Below, in pieces: positions 25,380 through 40,181 of a DNA stretch of 64,000 nt. Both the position numbers and the translations under genes were made by a program. Source of the stretch: Didymodactylos carnosus (lineage: Eukaryota; Rotifera; Eurotatoria; Philodinida; Philodinidae); contig CAJNOQ010000157.1 of NCBI GenBank assembly GCA_905250885.1, positions 1 through 64,000 on the forward strand. The letters are read 5' to 3'. Under the pieces are notes generated by a model. That model made no database searches. It was not told where the DNA came from and worked only from the letters and a program-made list of their open reading frames with translations. Every line of letters starts with the position of its first letter. The first letter of the stretch is position 1.

Positions 25380-28300
25380 CTAAAAATAAACAAAACAACA
25401 TTATAAAAAAAAAGATGCTTGGAAGCACGCATACTGCTTCAAAAGATTACAAAATGAGAGAATGATTCTGGTTATTAATTTACATTCATAAGTGTGGCAA
25501 AAATTGTGATTAATATTCTCTCTCTCTCTTTCTCTCTATTCATAATAGATTATAATGTAGACTTTTATCTTAAAGATTTTATATTTAAATTAGTTTACTC
25601 AATCTATTCTTGTATTACTTCTACTATTTCTATTACTTTTAATAATTTATCAGTATCTTTTTGATCATTTTTGATACATTTTTCTATGATTAAGAAAAAC
25701 AACTAATGTTTGTTCGAATAGTTCAATCATATATGTTTCCGTAGAAAGATATTTTTATTGTTTTTATTAGAAAATAAAATTTTCTTGACATTTGCGTTAT
25801 GAAAAACAACTCATTTTATTAAACAAATGTTCTTCTATTTAATCAAACAATATCATCCATCACAAACACTCCTGAAGACAAAAAAAATATATATATTTCC
25901 TGAAAAGGGAATAAAGAAAAATCATTTTGTTCGTGATGATTTTTTGTTCTCACTATCATTGTCTATCTATAGGGCACACAATTAAATTGATTCTTTTTTA
26001 TTTTGAAAAAATGAAAATAATAATCATAGTTTGTCACATTTGTCCTACCTTGTACAAAAAAACAATTTAAAATCAGTTTTCACGCGCATACACACTCCAA
26101 ATACGCTCCATCACCATCACCACCATTGTCGCTGCTACTGCTTCTTTTCTGTTGTTGTTTTTTTTTTTTTTTGTTGTTCCATTATCTATCACCTTCACAG
26201 ACCTATATCTACGTAATATATCTGTATACTCTTCTCTTATCGAAAACTTTTTTTTTTTTTCTCATTATGTACACATCAAATAATGGAATTCTCTTTCTTT
26301 TAGGCATTATTTTTCGGTATATGATTGTTTTATCCAGCTAAGAGAAAGAAACTACTATGGTTCTATGTACTACAAAAATATTCCATCGTAAACGTGAGAT
26401 AAATAACCTATAAATCGATGATTAGGATAACACTGAAGAAAAAAAAAAGAGAAAAAGTCGAATATTCATTAGTATATAAAGAAAATTCTCGTTTTTTCCT
26501 TTCTGTATATAAAGAATAGAAATCTGTTTAACAAAGAAAATTTTGAGTATCAAAGACAGACTTATTTGGATTAAATAATAAGTGCTTGAAAAAATAAACA
26601 TATACATAAGTGATATTTGTACACAGAATTAGACACACATTAACCTTGGACATGTATACTATTTGATTCATTCTGTTACATGTATCAAAATAGAGTTGAC
26701 TATTATACATACAAAAAAAAGAAAAATGTTGCATTGAACAGATTAGTTTTTTTACTTCTTGACAACGAAACCACTAGTTTTTTTAAGAATGAAACATTAG
26801 ACGAAGAGGCAAGCATGTTGTGATTTTAACATTTGTACAAAAAAAAAAGCAAAAAAAGACACGATTCTTTAGGGATAGATTTCATGACACATTCCTTGGT
26901 AAAGTCTTTTCTCCATAGTGACTACCTGTCGTCTACGTCAGAGTAATCTACGAAGCATTAAAAGAGTCAAACGTTTACTATTCTAATTCAAAGATATAAC
27001 TTCTTAATAGAAAACTGCTGTTTTAGTTCATAGATGTTCAAAAATAGATGAAAATAAGAAAAAGAAATTATATATATATGTATGATCGTATGTTTTTCTG
27101 TATTTTTCTGTAACTTATAATAATTAAAATTTTAAACCGAAGGCTGTCACATTTTGAATAAACGTTTGTTGTTAATCGGGTACAAATTATATTCAAAGCA
27201 GAGAACTGTAGTTCTTCCAAATTTTTAGATTTGCCCTCTGTGTTATATGTCTAACATGAAGATATCCAAAGTGCAAAAAATGAAGAACAGGAGTTTAACG
27301 ACTGGTTTAGGGATGAAAATCTTATTTTGGCTCGTGTTATAGCAAAAAAAGTCTGACATTTAGTTCGTTCGTGAACGAAAATTCTGTTTTTTAACTGAGT
27401 TTTAGAATTCTTGAAGATTTTTTAGTATAGGATTCAAATTTCTAAAATTTGAGAGACACTGTTTTAATTTTTTGTCGTACTTTTATTAGTTCTCAGGTCG
27501 GAGACTTTTTTGAGACCATTCAGTTAATCATACCTGTGTGGTTATCGAATAATTTGATATTATCTCGACTATCTGTCGCAGTTGTTAGTTGATTATTTTT
27601 TGCATTCGATAGAGGAGATTCTGGTCAATGACACGAACAAGATGTTATATTAAAAATGCTTGACTATGATTATCATAATTAATTTATTGTATAAAATATG
27701 CTCGAATTTACATCACATGTATTTCGAAAACAATATCAGAATTTATACAGTGAAGTAATATGCTGATTTTCACATATGTTATAGAATTCAGAATTCTGAA
27801 CAACTTTATCATTTGGCATAGTATCAAAATCGGCTTCTGAGACATAGTAGAGGTTTGTCCCTGAGAACTCTGTGTATTTTAATGAGATGTCTCTTTTTCC
27901 CCCAATGCATAAAAAGAAAAAAAAGACAATCTCAAGTGCAGTTGATTGTGTCTTAATTAGCTTAATGAATTCAAACGATCATGAGCGCAAAATCATATGG
28001 TAGGGAGAGGAATATCTTGGCTACAAAATGAGGTATTTTACAACTAATTATCTCTAAAGCTTACTTAGCAATCAATTATTAATTCAAACTCCGTGTATTT
28101 GAATGGACTGTCTCTTTTTCCGCCGAGTGGAAGAAAACGAGACACTTTCATGGGGCTCTTCGCATTTTGGATATGGTTCAAAATCGGTCAGAGATTTTTA
28201 CTTCAACGTGTAGAAAAATGTTTGCTCTACCACCATGTTCAACAACAAGTTTTTTCCGACCAAAAATGACTGAGAATTAATAAAAGTATGAAAAAAAATT

Positions 28301-31300
28301 GAAAAGGTATCTCTTTTTCCCCCATAGTACTCTATATACTTCATTTCTATAAATACATATTATTCGTAAAATTGTTTGTGACGATCGTCATACCCAGAAA
28401 AGATAGACAAACATAGAATGAGTGTATTATTTTATTATAATCTTGATTGTTAGTTCGATAAAAAGACGTCAGTCTTCAACAGAAAATTGTTTTCAGATGA
28501 TATGAACGTTGGATCGACTTTAAAGCAAGAATAAAGGATCTATGAATGAATAGTAACTTCAATACGAAAAATAAACCTATTGGATGTATCGTGCAGTGAC
28601 TGACCACTACTCCAAAATTTCAAGATTTCTACATTATTTTTTCTATTTGTTACGTACCAGAATAAACAAGTGATACGTCCAAGATCTATAGTTTAAAAAA
28701 CCAAGTATACTTCGATGTGAAACTGTACTATGTTTTTGAATTATTATTCTTTTTCTTTATTCTTATCGTTGAATAAATATGAAATGTTCAGTATATACCT
28801 TAGTATCGACGTCATCTGAGAAAGATATTTATGGTTAAAGTTTATCTTGTTCATCATTATAAATTCTCAAGTACTACGGGATTGTATTTATTACGCTAAA
28901 GAACTTTTTATCTTACCTTTGATTTGACATTTTTAGAACTTTTGTTTGACACTTTTAAAGCGAGGAAAACAAAATGAGACGTAACATCAGCTCTATTCAT
29001 TATTGATAACATCTGGATATTTTGACAGAATAAAACGAATGTCCTCTGTCTGATGTGGTCTCGAGAAAATTAAAAAGCGTAGTCTACGATTTATGCCATA
29101 TCAGAAAATTATTGAGCGTAAACTACTGGTGAAAACTAACCTATTCAGTCATTAGAGAACCAACAAGACCAAGGACGTTCAGAGAAAGTTAGCCCAACTT
29201 TTCAAGTAATTAATTGATATTTCCATTTGGAATTTATATTTTTTTGAGTTTGACATCATAAAATGAAGAAGGGTACCAGGAAGTCTCAATTTTCGATTAT
29301 ACAGTGATACAAAACGCTGAATTTGACAAAAAAAAGAATATCATTTCAAAAAATAAATCGACGTTCCTATTTAAGCAATTAAGACTTGTTTTTGTACTTG
29401 TGTATGAAAATTATTCTAACATTTATTGTGTCATTAGCATCGGTCAGCTTCAGTAAGCTTTTCATTTATTAACGAGATGTTTTCTAGAAACCGAAACGAC
29501 TCCGATTGACACACAATTAAAAAAAGAAATAATCCGGTCTATTATCTGACACCTTCAGTCTAGATTAGACGCTTTACTGTCAGAAAATAGTAATTCTTTC
29601 GACAGTAGTACACAAAGACTCCTTTAAGTCAAGCTTAGAATGTTATATATAACAAAACAACAACTCTGTATCTAATATTCGTAAACTATTTCTGGTTGTA
29701 GAAGCTTTTGCTTCTTTGCTTGGATTATTCTGTCTTCATAAATCACACATTTATGAAACTGGATTAATGAAGACTAGCTATCCCGTTTGCTTTACTTTAC
29801 TTTACTTGTTGTTGTGTGCCTTGTTCTATTAGAATTTTAATTTCTAGTATCGACTACTACATGCATAAAATCAACAAATTATTCCTATCTTAATAAACAC
29901 TATCGTTTGAAGAGACCGACATCAATATAAATGGTTGACATCGTCCATCTCGATAGACTGTTGGCCTGGATATGTTAAACAGCTGACTATCAGCCATGTT
30001 GTTCTATTTTACTGTAGTCTATTATTGGAAGATCATCATAGATGTGCTATACGCAAAATATGCCACTAACAACCGTTTAACATGTATTTATTCACTAGAA
30101 TAAACCAAGGGAAAGATAACTTTTTTTACTCCATAATTGTTGTGAGCGCCCACTTTTTAACACTAGTTTTACATTTGCTTGTTAAAAATACTGTTCAGTC
30201 CAAGAGTTTATCAAAGAGTCTGATCAAATCAATAACAGAAAATTCTCCACAGGAATATTTTGCGTAACAATTCATCAGACTAAGAGCCAATCTCTTCCAA
30301 TATGTATTGTTTTTCTTTTGTTCAAGAACGTATTTGACGAAACAGTGTTATGAATATAAGACAATTTTAAAAGAATAATAAAAAATTTCAGACGAGAGAC
30401 CTCAAAATAAGAGTAAAAAACAAGGCGAATGTTGTTTAATTTGTTAAAATTTCCCTTATCCATAAAGATTTTAATGAACATATAAGATATAGAAGGTGTG
30501 CTTCTGTTATTTATAAGCTGGAATATGGGAAATAAACCAGACTTTGATTTTTAGTGCAATCCTATTGTCAAAAATTTACAGCTCTTCGGTTCTTTGAGAA
30601 ATCAGTAAAAACCGCTTTATACATATGTACATCTAGTCAATTTGAATGCAATCAAGTCTCTATTACATTTAATCTTCTCACACAATTATTTAATTTGTTA
30701 AGAACCATTTCCTTGTTGAATCATTTACGTTTTTTAATGATTTTATTGATTGAATTTTAAAGCGACAACAAACCAAAAAAGAAATATGAGAAAAAAAAAC
30801 ACACACGTTGAATTATTATTTTTTTCCAGTTTATTGCTTTTTTTGATCATTGCTTCAAAAAAAACATTAAAATTTTTCAGATATGATAAGATACACAAAC
30901 ACAAAACTGAGAACAAAACAATATGAAATAACACGCTAATGATATGAAGTCACAAGTTTGTATTTATTATTTTGAAAACAAATGAACAAAAAAAGAACAA
31001 ACAAACGCAATTAGGAAATGAGAAAACGTCCATCAAGAGTAGAAACTAATAGTAAGAATTTCTGGGTGGAACGTCTAAATATATATTTATATGTCAAGTT
31101 TAGAAGGAAAAAAGAAGAGCAAAAAGCGTCGCTTGTTGCACGAAGAAAAAAAAGTAAATAAAAGCGTGGGCTCATGGAAAGACGAGTATACACGAAGAAA
31201 GCGTATTAGTTCACTGGCGCAATAGAAAAGAAAACAAAATAACAAAACAAAAAATGAACTGGAAGGATAACAACAACACCGTTCCTCATATTAATCGCAG

Positions 31301-33446
31301 ATATACATACAAGGTAAAATAAACAAAAAAAAGAGTGGTTTAAAAAACTGTATAGTAAATGACTAACACGTACAAGAAAAAGGGTACAATTGTGTATATA
31401 TATATATATCAACCTTGATTTTAGTCTTTTATTTTGTATAGCTTTGCTTCATTTACAGCAGAAATGCTAAAACAGCACCTAAACACCGGACTATGCGGCT
31501 TTGAGAGATGTGCTTTCGTGACACATATACACCTAATTGATTATCTTTGAGAACAAAACAAAAAAAATATGGAAACACAAAAAAAGAGACTTTGCACATA
31601 GCAATACGATCTGTGCATTTTATGTGACAATTTGTCGAAATATCTGATTAATTTTTTTTTTATACATGTATACGAGCATTCAGAATACATACGAAGAGAG
31701 AGAGAACACAAATATAAAACACGTTGAAAAATGTTGCATTTCTTTCACTGTGTTTTGACTGAAAAACAGAGAGACAAAGAAGGCAGAGAGAAAAAGTTAA
31801 GTTTCTTATCCCTGAAGTTTTTGTTGTATGCGCAAGAATTAGGTATATGTGTCTAAGCACCGTTTTTCTAAACCTGTTTCAGGGGAGGAAGCAAGCACAC
31901 TTACTTTACCTAATTACTGGAAGTAGAGAACCACCGGAAATGACGGACTAGCACTCAGAGAAAAAAAAGCAAATAAAACAAATAATTTTTTATTTTTTTA
32001 TTGAAATCTTTTTTACTTTACTTTAAGAAAAATTTGACTAATCGAGAAGAAGAAAAAACAAACCGATGATTTTCCCTGGGTCCGTCACAGACGAAAAAAG
32101 AAAGCGCTTTTTGTTCGAAAGAAGACAGATCACTGTATGACGGAGGAAAAACATGAACTGCAAATGGGAAAGAAATGAAAGCAAACTATATACAAAGAAT
32201 ATTTGACAATAAACTTCTTCGCTCTATATCGTTTCCTTTGGCAATAAATTCTTCTACTCACGTAAACTTCACAATTTTTCATATCAGAAATAATTTCAAT
32301 TGTAAATGAAAAAACAAGAAAATATGAGCAAATATGAAAAACTACTACTAGCTACAGAATGTCTTAATCTTCTCTGTCATGAACAAGGAAAGTGACATTC
32401 CAGTTAGTTACAATACAGTACGACTAGGTGCTAATTTTTTTATTGTTATTTTTTTTTTGTTTTGTTTTTTGTTGAGATATTTTCACTGTTTTAATGATGG
32501 AAAAAAAAAAGCGACGAAAAAAACATAAGACGAGAAAATATGCATTACAATATTTTTATTGCATGATGTTTAGTATCATCAGACAAGTGCAAAAAAGAAA
32601 GTGTATGAATACAGTATGTATGTTATTATTTCTCTCTTACCAACATACATATTGCAAGAAATTTTAAATAAACAATAAACTTACTCCTTTTTTGTTAGAT
32701 GATTGGTTGAATGGTTGGTTGATTTGGCAAATATAGAAAGACGTACATCATACATGTAACGATTATTATCATTTCATCATTGTAGAGTGAAATAGAAAAA
32801 AAAAAATAAAATGAAAAACAAAACAAAATGGAAGGAACTCGAAAGAAGCAGAGCTCGGTGTTTATAAATTCATTCGTGACAGAATAGAAAAAAAAATCAA
32901 ACAAGCATGCACAAATAGAGCGTTCACAGATACATGACATACATGGACATTCCGAAAAGGACGGAAATAAGTAAACTTCAACGTAAACAGGTACATACAA
33001 CATATGAAAACGCACAATACATTCTGTCTTTTAAATGGAAATGAGTTAGCTTATAATACCAAAAAAAAAGAAAAAAAAAACGAAGAAGAGAGATCTACTT
33101 TCATATATAGATATATACAAAAGGAGACGAACTATATGCTGTTCATTTTAAAAAAATTATAGATATAGGAATGAGAAAAATTAATTTTTTTTTTCTATAT
33201 TTTTTTGGAGTAGTTTTACATACAATAAAATTGCAGCCAGCATTCACTCTAACTACTATTGAAATTTTAGAATAGTCACAGGAGAAAAGAATAAGAAACG
33301 CATTGTCGTTGTTTTTCAAGAGTTTTAAAAATCGAAGTAAGTATATTATTATTCGACTAAGAATGAGAAAGAGGAAGCTAAAGCAAAAAAAAAACAAAAC
33401 AAAAAAACCAACAAAAAATATATATATAAAGTTCTGACTAACTGAT
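25380..33446. other. AT-rich intergenic stretch, no gene seen
   Basis: About 8 kb between the MIEAP-domain gene and the Asn/Gln-rich gene. All frames are short and cluttered with homopolymer-derived codons. It contains a CT-rich microsatellite near 25515-25540, many A or T runs, and three copies of a CTCTTTTTCCCCC-containing repeat at 27867, 28087 and 28311. Promoter or 5' exons of the gene ending at 25361 could be here but were not recognised. Confidence 0.5.
27867..28323. repeat. Three direct copies of a CTCTTTTTCCCCC repeat
   Basis: ACTCTGTGTATTTTAATGAG plus ATGTCTCTTTTTCCCCC (27867-27903) recurs as ACTCCGTGTATTTGAATGGA plus CTGTCTCTTTTTCCGCC (28088-28124), and the last 13 bases recur at 28311-28323. 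Spacing is about 220 bp between copies. The function is unknown; a diverged tandem or dispersed repeat is likely. Confidence 0.5.
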
Positions 33447-34918
33447 TTATTGCCAATTTGTTATCGGTTGTTGTTGCCATGTATTATTATCAAATGATAT
33501 ATTTGATTTAAATGGATTAAAATTAAAACTATCCATTGGTAGTTGATCATTGAATGTTGACGCAAATGCTTGAAATAAATTGTTATTGTTTGTATTGGCA
33601 TGAAACAATTTATTATCTGGAATGGAATTATTGGAAAATGCAGCTGCTATACCACCATTTGGTCGTGTAATCGCTGAATAAGCCGATATTGTTGAAGATG
33701 AAGATGATGAGGTGCTTGAATGTGATGGTGCCGGTGAGACGGATGCACCATTTGTTGAATGATTAGTGTCAGAATTAAATAAACTAGATGAATGATAATT
33801 ATTATTAATGGGTGTTGAACCACTATTCATACTACTGTTATTGGAAGACTGATTTCGTTGACCAATTACTAAAACATTCGAATATAAACCAAATAATAAG
33901 TAGAGATTAGAATAATAAAAACTTTTAAATTACGAAAAAAAAATGTCATTTACTTTTTCTTGGCATAAAATTACTGTTGTTCATTGAAGTTTGTTGTTGT
34001 TGTTGTTGTTGAAAATGTGTTGTTTTATTTCCACTACCATTGTATTGTGTTGTATTAGCTTGTTGGTTATTGAAATGATGTTGATTGTTATAATGTGTGC
34101 TGGACGGAGGTTGAAGTTGCGGTGGCGGTTGATGATAATTAAGAGAATTTAAATTTCCTATATTATGTTGAGCTGTCGACGCTACTTGTAGCTGTGGCGA
34201 AGAAATTGTCGGTTGTCTATTTGCATAAGGAACAGATGATGGTTGTGCATGACTAGCATTAAAATTAACAACATTTTTTGAATTATGGCTGCTATTATTA
34301 ACACGATTATAAATTCCTTGACCCGATTGACCAGTTGTATTTTGTTGTTGTAATGTATTTGTTGTATGTTCAGTAATGATCATGTCTGTCATACATTCTA
34401 AATTCCACCAGAATTCTTTACCGAGACGAGCTATCCATGCATTGTCATCTCGAAGGAGATAACGATCTTAAATTGAAAGAAAAAAAAATATAAACAGATT
34501 TTCAACGAAAGTATTCGATACTAAAAACAGACGTTAAATTCTTACCAGCATTTTCAAAAACTGTCCAATCCACATCAGGTTCACTTGATGGTGATGGTAA
34601 TTGTGGCGTTAACGTAGTGTCCAGAAAAGGATTATTCTGTGTGAGACTTGAATCACAAAAAGCTAAAGATAAAAAATAAAAATAATTTCCACAAGGTCAT
34701 ACCCATAAACTAAAACGTTGAAGTAAACTATGATTTATATCCAACTAATGGAAACAAAAACAGTATATTTACTACGTGTTAAATATCCGCAGTCTTCCGA
34801 TAGAATGTTAACTCTCACACTTATGGATTTTTCAGATATTCTTTGTCGAACAAAGAGTTCAAACTGTTTTCGTAACACTAAAAGTAAACAACAAATTCTT
34901 ACTTGAAGACATATCCAT
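33447..34918 (-). CDS. Asn/Gln/Ser-rich protein with an aromatic N-terminal module, four exons
   Basis: Exons on the minus strand are 34918-34903 (ATG), 34662-34546, 34466-33954 and 33868-33447 (TAA). All have GT-AG borders and the phases agree, giving 355 residues. The N-terminus has an NPF motif (about residues 16-18), then a short conserved-looking module rich in aromatics, DVDWTVFENADRYLLRDDN followed by AWIARLGKEFWWNLECMTDM. The remaining three quarters are low complexity: Asn, Gln, Ser and His with a run of seven or eight Gln, then a Ser tract, ending near NPFKS and WQQQPITNWQ. Such composition is common in transcriptional or RNA-granule proteins, and NPF motifs bind EH domains, but I cannot name the family. 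Both are only suggestions. No signal peptide or membrane segment is visible. Confidence 0.75.
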
Positions 34919-37900
34919 TTTGTTATGATTTTTACAGAATATTAGGACTTGTTATTTATTCTAATTAATTTTCACCACTTGTATTATTGTTGTTTATTGT
35001 TTAGTGAATATTGTTTTGCGTGTATTATTATTAATGGATATATGACAAGATTTATGAGAGAGAAACGACGAAATGTGTAAGATGAAAAACAGAATAAAAC
35101 TGTACAATATTATTTTGTTTTTGTTTTAAAAAGAGAGAAGATCACAGGGTTATTTGCAGACGTTCGTTTGTGTTAATTAAGAAATGCAAGAAGAATAACA
35201 CTGTTCGCAGATGCTTATTATTTGTACAATTTTCAATGAATATATGTTTATAGATAATTTTTGAAAGACGATTGGTAATAATAAAACAGAGATAGACGAA
35301 AATTGTTTGAGTATAATAATAAGCACAATTTAAGATAAAACAATACTTTGAAATAAAAATTGTCTGATTATTCAATAAGAGTAACAATAAGATAAAACTT
35401 ATTAATTAATATGTAGATACTGAGTACAGTAATAAAAGAAAAAACCAAATATAGGAAAAACACGAGAAGATCAATAAACTATGCTAATGATGACTGAACT
35501 TGTGGTGAATAATATCATTTATAATGATAGCAGCCGAGCGAAAACAAAGGATAGAGAATTGATCTAAAATAAAAAATATAAGATAAATTAAATAATGACT
35601 ATAAATTAATCTAACAACAATGAGTCATGTGCAAGCAGATTACCTGTCAATTATAATAATCGTAAATATAGAAATAATTTAAATCAACTAAAAATTTTTG
35701 AAAAAATGTCAATTAAAACTACAGCAAAAAATAATTTGGTTTTTTTATAAAATCAACATAATTTAGTTTTCCCATTCAGTCTGCATGTCTATTCACCGCA
35801 AGCGGAAGTAGATGTGTAAAAATGTAATCCTCAAAATTCTATCTTACTTGTTATTCTGTTAAGAAATTTGAATTAAATAAATAACGACAATACATTTTAA
35901 AACTAAATTATAGATCTTGAAAAATAACAAAAGAGAAGAAGGCAAAAAGAATTGAGTGGTCCAATCTATTTTTTTCTCTCCGTCTCTCTCTCTCTCTCTC
36001 TCTCTCGACGTTCGGTCATATACTCATCTCTCTTTTTCTCTCTTTTTATACGTACAAAACTATATTTGCCTATAATATATAGGAGACAATGTATACAATC
36101 ACAAGAAGGTTGTTAAATCTCTTTTCTTCTTTTTTGTCTTTAATATGATGAATTTCGTTCATTTTGTGTGGCGTTGACTCTTTCTTTTCTTCTCCATTTT
36201 TTTTTTTTTTCTAGTATATTTATTTCTATGATAGGAAAATTCTGAGCAGCTTTGCACACTATTGACGGACGGATATATCGGAAGAAAAAAAAGCATATGA
36301 ATTAAAGACAAATTCAAAACAGATGTATTGTTGTTACACTCGTTTTTCTGCTTTTTTTTTTTCTTTTTCTTTCTGACATGATTTAGAAAGATATGTTAGA
36401 AGGCGCATATCTACATACATAGGCTACCGAACATTGTGCATTATTTCTTTTTTTTTTTGTCACACTTGTCTGCTGAGAGAGGAATACATCCCAGTGTTTA
36501 CAAAATTTAAAAATATACCATACTCGTGATTAAGAATGAAAATTTTTACAATTTAAAATAAATTAATCGAACTTATGACATTTTCTTTTTAATAAGATCA
36601 AATGGATACTGATGATAATGTTAGCTAAAACTTTGCTCTAATTTAATAATAAACGGTGTAATATCTTCATATATCTACTTAATCTAGTTTTCACCGAAAG
36701 CTTACACTCAGTAAATGGATAATATGTGTAAAATCAACAGCAAATTAGAATGTTACTCCTTCAAAAAAACTCGATTTTCAATTAGCCACAGTTTTGTAGA
36801 ATGTTAGATCAAATATGTTTTTTTTTATAGTAACAATATTACACACCTTCACGGTTTAATAATAATAAAAAAACAAAAATTCTATCTTTTTTTTTTTTCG
36901 AAACATATCAAATTTGTTATGCAATAGTTGTGCAATTATATATTTGAAATTTGTTATGTCAGAATAAAATTCTCTCAACAATAAGGGTAATTGAATAATA
37001 GATACCTTCACTAATTGAACTATTATGTGCTTTCAAACAACATAATTTATGAATTTTAAAATAAAAAATGACAACAGATACCAATTTTCTCAACGGATAT
37101 AATATTTTTATAAAATGCATAAGATTACAAATTTTGTGTAATCAATCATACATTTTCTCTCTTACCAGAAAATCTGTCTAAAAAAAACCCAGATACCTGT
37201 TATACTATTGTGGTCATTATCTATAAAAGAAATTCTATGTTTTATTATTATTATTCGAGCACATCTTTAATATTGAGTTTCATAAAAAATATAAAGTAAA
37301 AAAAAGCACCAAACACATACGAGTATATACATAGAGAACAAATGCTAATAACAAAAAAGAGAAGAAGAGTTTGCTACTACTACTATATAAACTCCTCTCC
37401 CTGTTTCTCTATATGTAGTACTAGAGTAAACTATTTTTCTATACTTTTTCGTTGTGTGTCTCTCACTCTCTCTCTCTATATATATATACATAATAAGACT
37501 TAAAACAAGACAAAATGTGAATACACACAATATTCACTTTTTTTTGGGTTAAATTAGATAAAAAGAACAATATATGAAGAAAAAGCGAGAAAGATTACGG
37601 ACGACATTTTTTTTTTTTTTTTTTGCTTAACTGGCGATCGACAAGTGACTGACTCTAATATGTAAACATACGCACACTCTTATGAAGATGATAGAATAGA
37701 TTAAATAAACATTTCAAGTTTATAAAACAAAAATCTCATCTGAACATTCGACAATATAAACATCTTATCATATGTGTGTAACAAACTTTAAATCGACACG
37801 TACACGTATCTGATGTCGTTTATATACAAAAATCAAAAAATGTCTTCAATAATTTACCTGCAAAAAGAATTTTCCACTTGAACTTTGTTTTATACAAATT

Positions 37901-40181
37901 AAAAATAAAAAAGTAAATGTGTAACAATGACAGAGAAAGATTTTCAACCAATAAATTTTTTTTTGCATCTAGTTTGTCTCATATTTTGTTTTAAATAACA
38001 AAGTTTGATATTTCTCATTACAATATATTTTTTTTTTATCGTCTTTTAATGCAATTTTTTTTCTTCTTCTTCTTCTTCTCCTTCTATTTAGACTCCTGTT
38101 TATTATTTTGCTTATCTTAAAAAAAATGCAGCTGAGCAAATCTAAGATAAAACTCTTGGCGCTTTTTACTTACGCTCGAGAAAGAAACAAGAATATTAAT
38201 TAAATATAATGCTCGACTATTTCAAGTCATTTATATAACGCTCGCATATAAATACTTTCTCTCTCTTTTCTATTCGTTAGAAGTCAGACAATGAACAATA
38301 ACTCTCTAAAAGAAACCATCCAAACATAAGATTTCTTCTTTTTTTTTTTCACATAATCAAAATGCAACAGGTTTTTTATTTTTGTTTTAGTTCATTATTC
38401 TGTTTAATAGAGTATAATATATACAATAATATTTAACTATTTATTTATTTTTTCTAATGCACATGACACTGAATCAAATAGAAAAATTTATTCCACTATT
38501 TCCTCTCTTTTGATACTCAAATAATGATAAATAAATGATTTATGTATAGGTATGTACATTGATCCATTGAGAAAAGATCGGTACATATTAAAATTCAATT
38601 TCAACAAATAATATCCAGTTTGACATTGATTAATTTTATTACGATTATGTAATAGTGATGAGAAAAAAAGAATTTATGAAAAAAATAAGAGAAAGAAAAA
38701 AAAAAAACGTTCATTATGTGATGAATGTAAAATGGGCGTTAACTTTGATATAAAAGTCACAATCGGTCAACACAAAACTTATGATCCGGATTAATTATGT
38801 AATAATATAAAAGAGTTAATGATGTCCTGAGGTTGAAGAAGATAAATGAATAATTAACTAATAGTATGGACTTTCAAATTGAAAATTCAAATGGAAGTTA
38901 TCCATTTAAAAATAAAGGACTAAACTACATATTTACCATTACATTATTACTTGGACATAAAATATATATGTTGTTTTTTTTTGTCTAAAAACGATACGGA
39001 TCACATTTCTAATCTAAACAAAACACTTGACCTTATTTCCTTAAGCCAATAATCAATGTAAACACCAATGAAAAGGTCTTTTTTTTTCACAGATCAATAC
39101 TAATTATGAGTGTGACAACGTTAATAACAGACCAGAACCAGAGGCTTAGTTTTCAACGACTTGATCCCATAAAGGTAGACTACGTTATTTAATTTAGACA
39201 AAAAAGAAAACAAATAAACTTAGACTTAGAAGCTACATTCACATACTGCACATCTCAATTTCATTTTTCACAAATCTGACTGCGCTGTAAAAAGAGTAAC
39301 GAAAGATAATGCAAAAAGTCACAGGAAAAATGTGAGATTATGAACATTGTCACATGTTTTCTTGTAATATTATCTGTTTTCTCGACGCTTTTCTTTCGTC
39401 GGAATTACACTTGAATATATTGTAAAACAGATTTCCTGTAACATCACTTTTCATTATTTCGAATTCAACTACAGAGTGAATCTAATGTTAGATTTTCTCA
39501 TTCTATATTTCTACCAATAGAATAGTAAATTAACGTTTTAACCGTTATCATAGCATATACCATTGGTGTACCCACCCCTCCCGCCCACGGTCTCTCTGCC
39601 ACTCACGGCGAGGCATATGAACGTGACTTAACAGGCAGGCAGTTTTGTCTTTGTCTCAACTCGAATATGTCCCTAAACGAAAAAACTATTATTATGTTTT
39701 TCGGGTAATAAATGTTTATGATAAGCTACATTGAAATCGTCGTGAAGTGAAAATATTGCCATTGAAGCATAGTGTGTATCTGCTCTTCTTTTACAGGTAC
39801 CAATTGAAATAAAAGGACAAATTAAGTGAAAGACGTCCTATATCATTTTTGGGTTTCGAGTGTTTGCCGCCAAGTTTCTTTTATCAATTTATAGGTTTTA
39901 AGTGATGCTCTTTACGATGGAATAGTCAAAATCTGGATTCCTTAAGTTCCCCATAAAGTGAACTTGTTCCCAATTACTTTCATACCGTATTAAACTCAAA
40001 CCACACTCACTTTTCTTAAAATGTTTCGAATGATTGTCTTGATCTGTATTACAGCGGGTTAGATAGGTCCAGAAATCAAAAAAGTCGAAAAAGGTGAAAG
40101 TTGTTCGACCAACTTTTAAGGAGTAAACCGTAGACTTACTTATAATTTGAGTAAAAAAGTGCATCCTTTCATGATTCTTAA
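34919..40181. other. AT-rich gene desert with simple repeats
   Basis: No coding frame, tRNA or transposon end is recognised over about 5.3 kb. The sequence holds many poly-T/poly-A runs and TC microsatellites. The 5' flank of the Asn/Gln-rich gene (start at 34918) should lie in the first few hundred bases. A less AT-rich patch at about 39570-39660 contains CCCACCCCTCCCGCCC but shows no gene. Confidence 0.45.
35983..36006. repeat. (TC)n microsatellite
   Basis: A nearly pure TC dinucleotide run of about 24 nt; a second CT/AT-rich run is present near 37459-37490. Confidence 0.8.

Noticed and set aside
26031-26216. Plus-strand frame with His and Phe runs
   Set aside because: It is produced by CAC/CAT and poly-T tracts; no gene evidence.
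37345-37530. 61-codon minus-strand frame
   Set aside because: It is translated from CT/AT microsatellite sequence.
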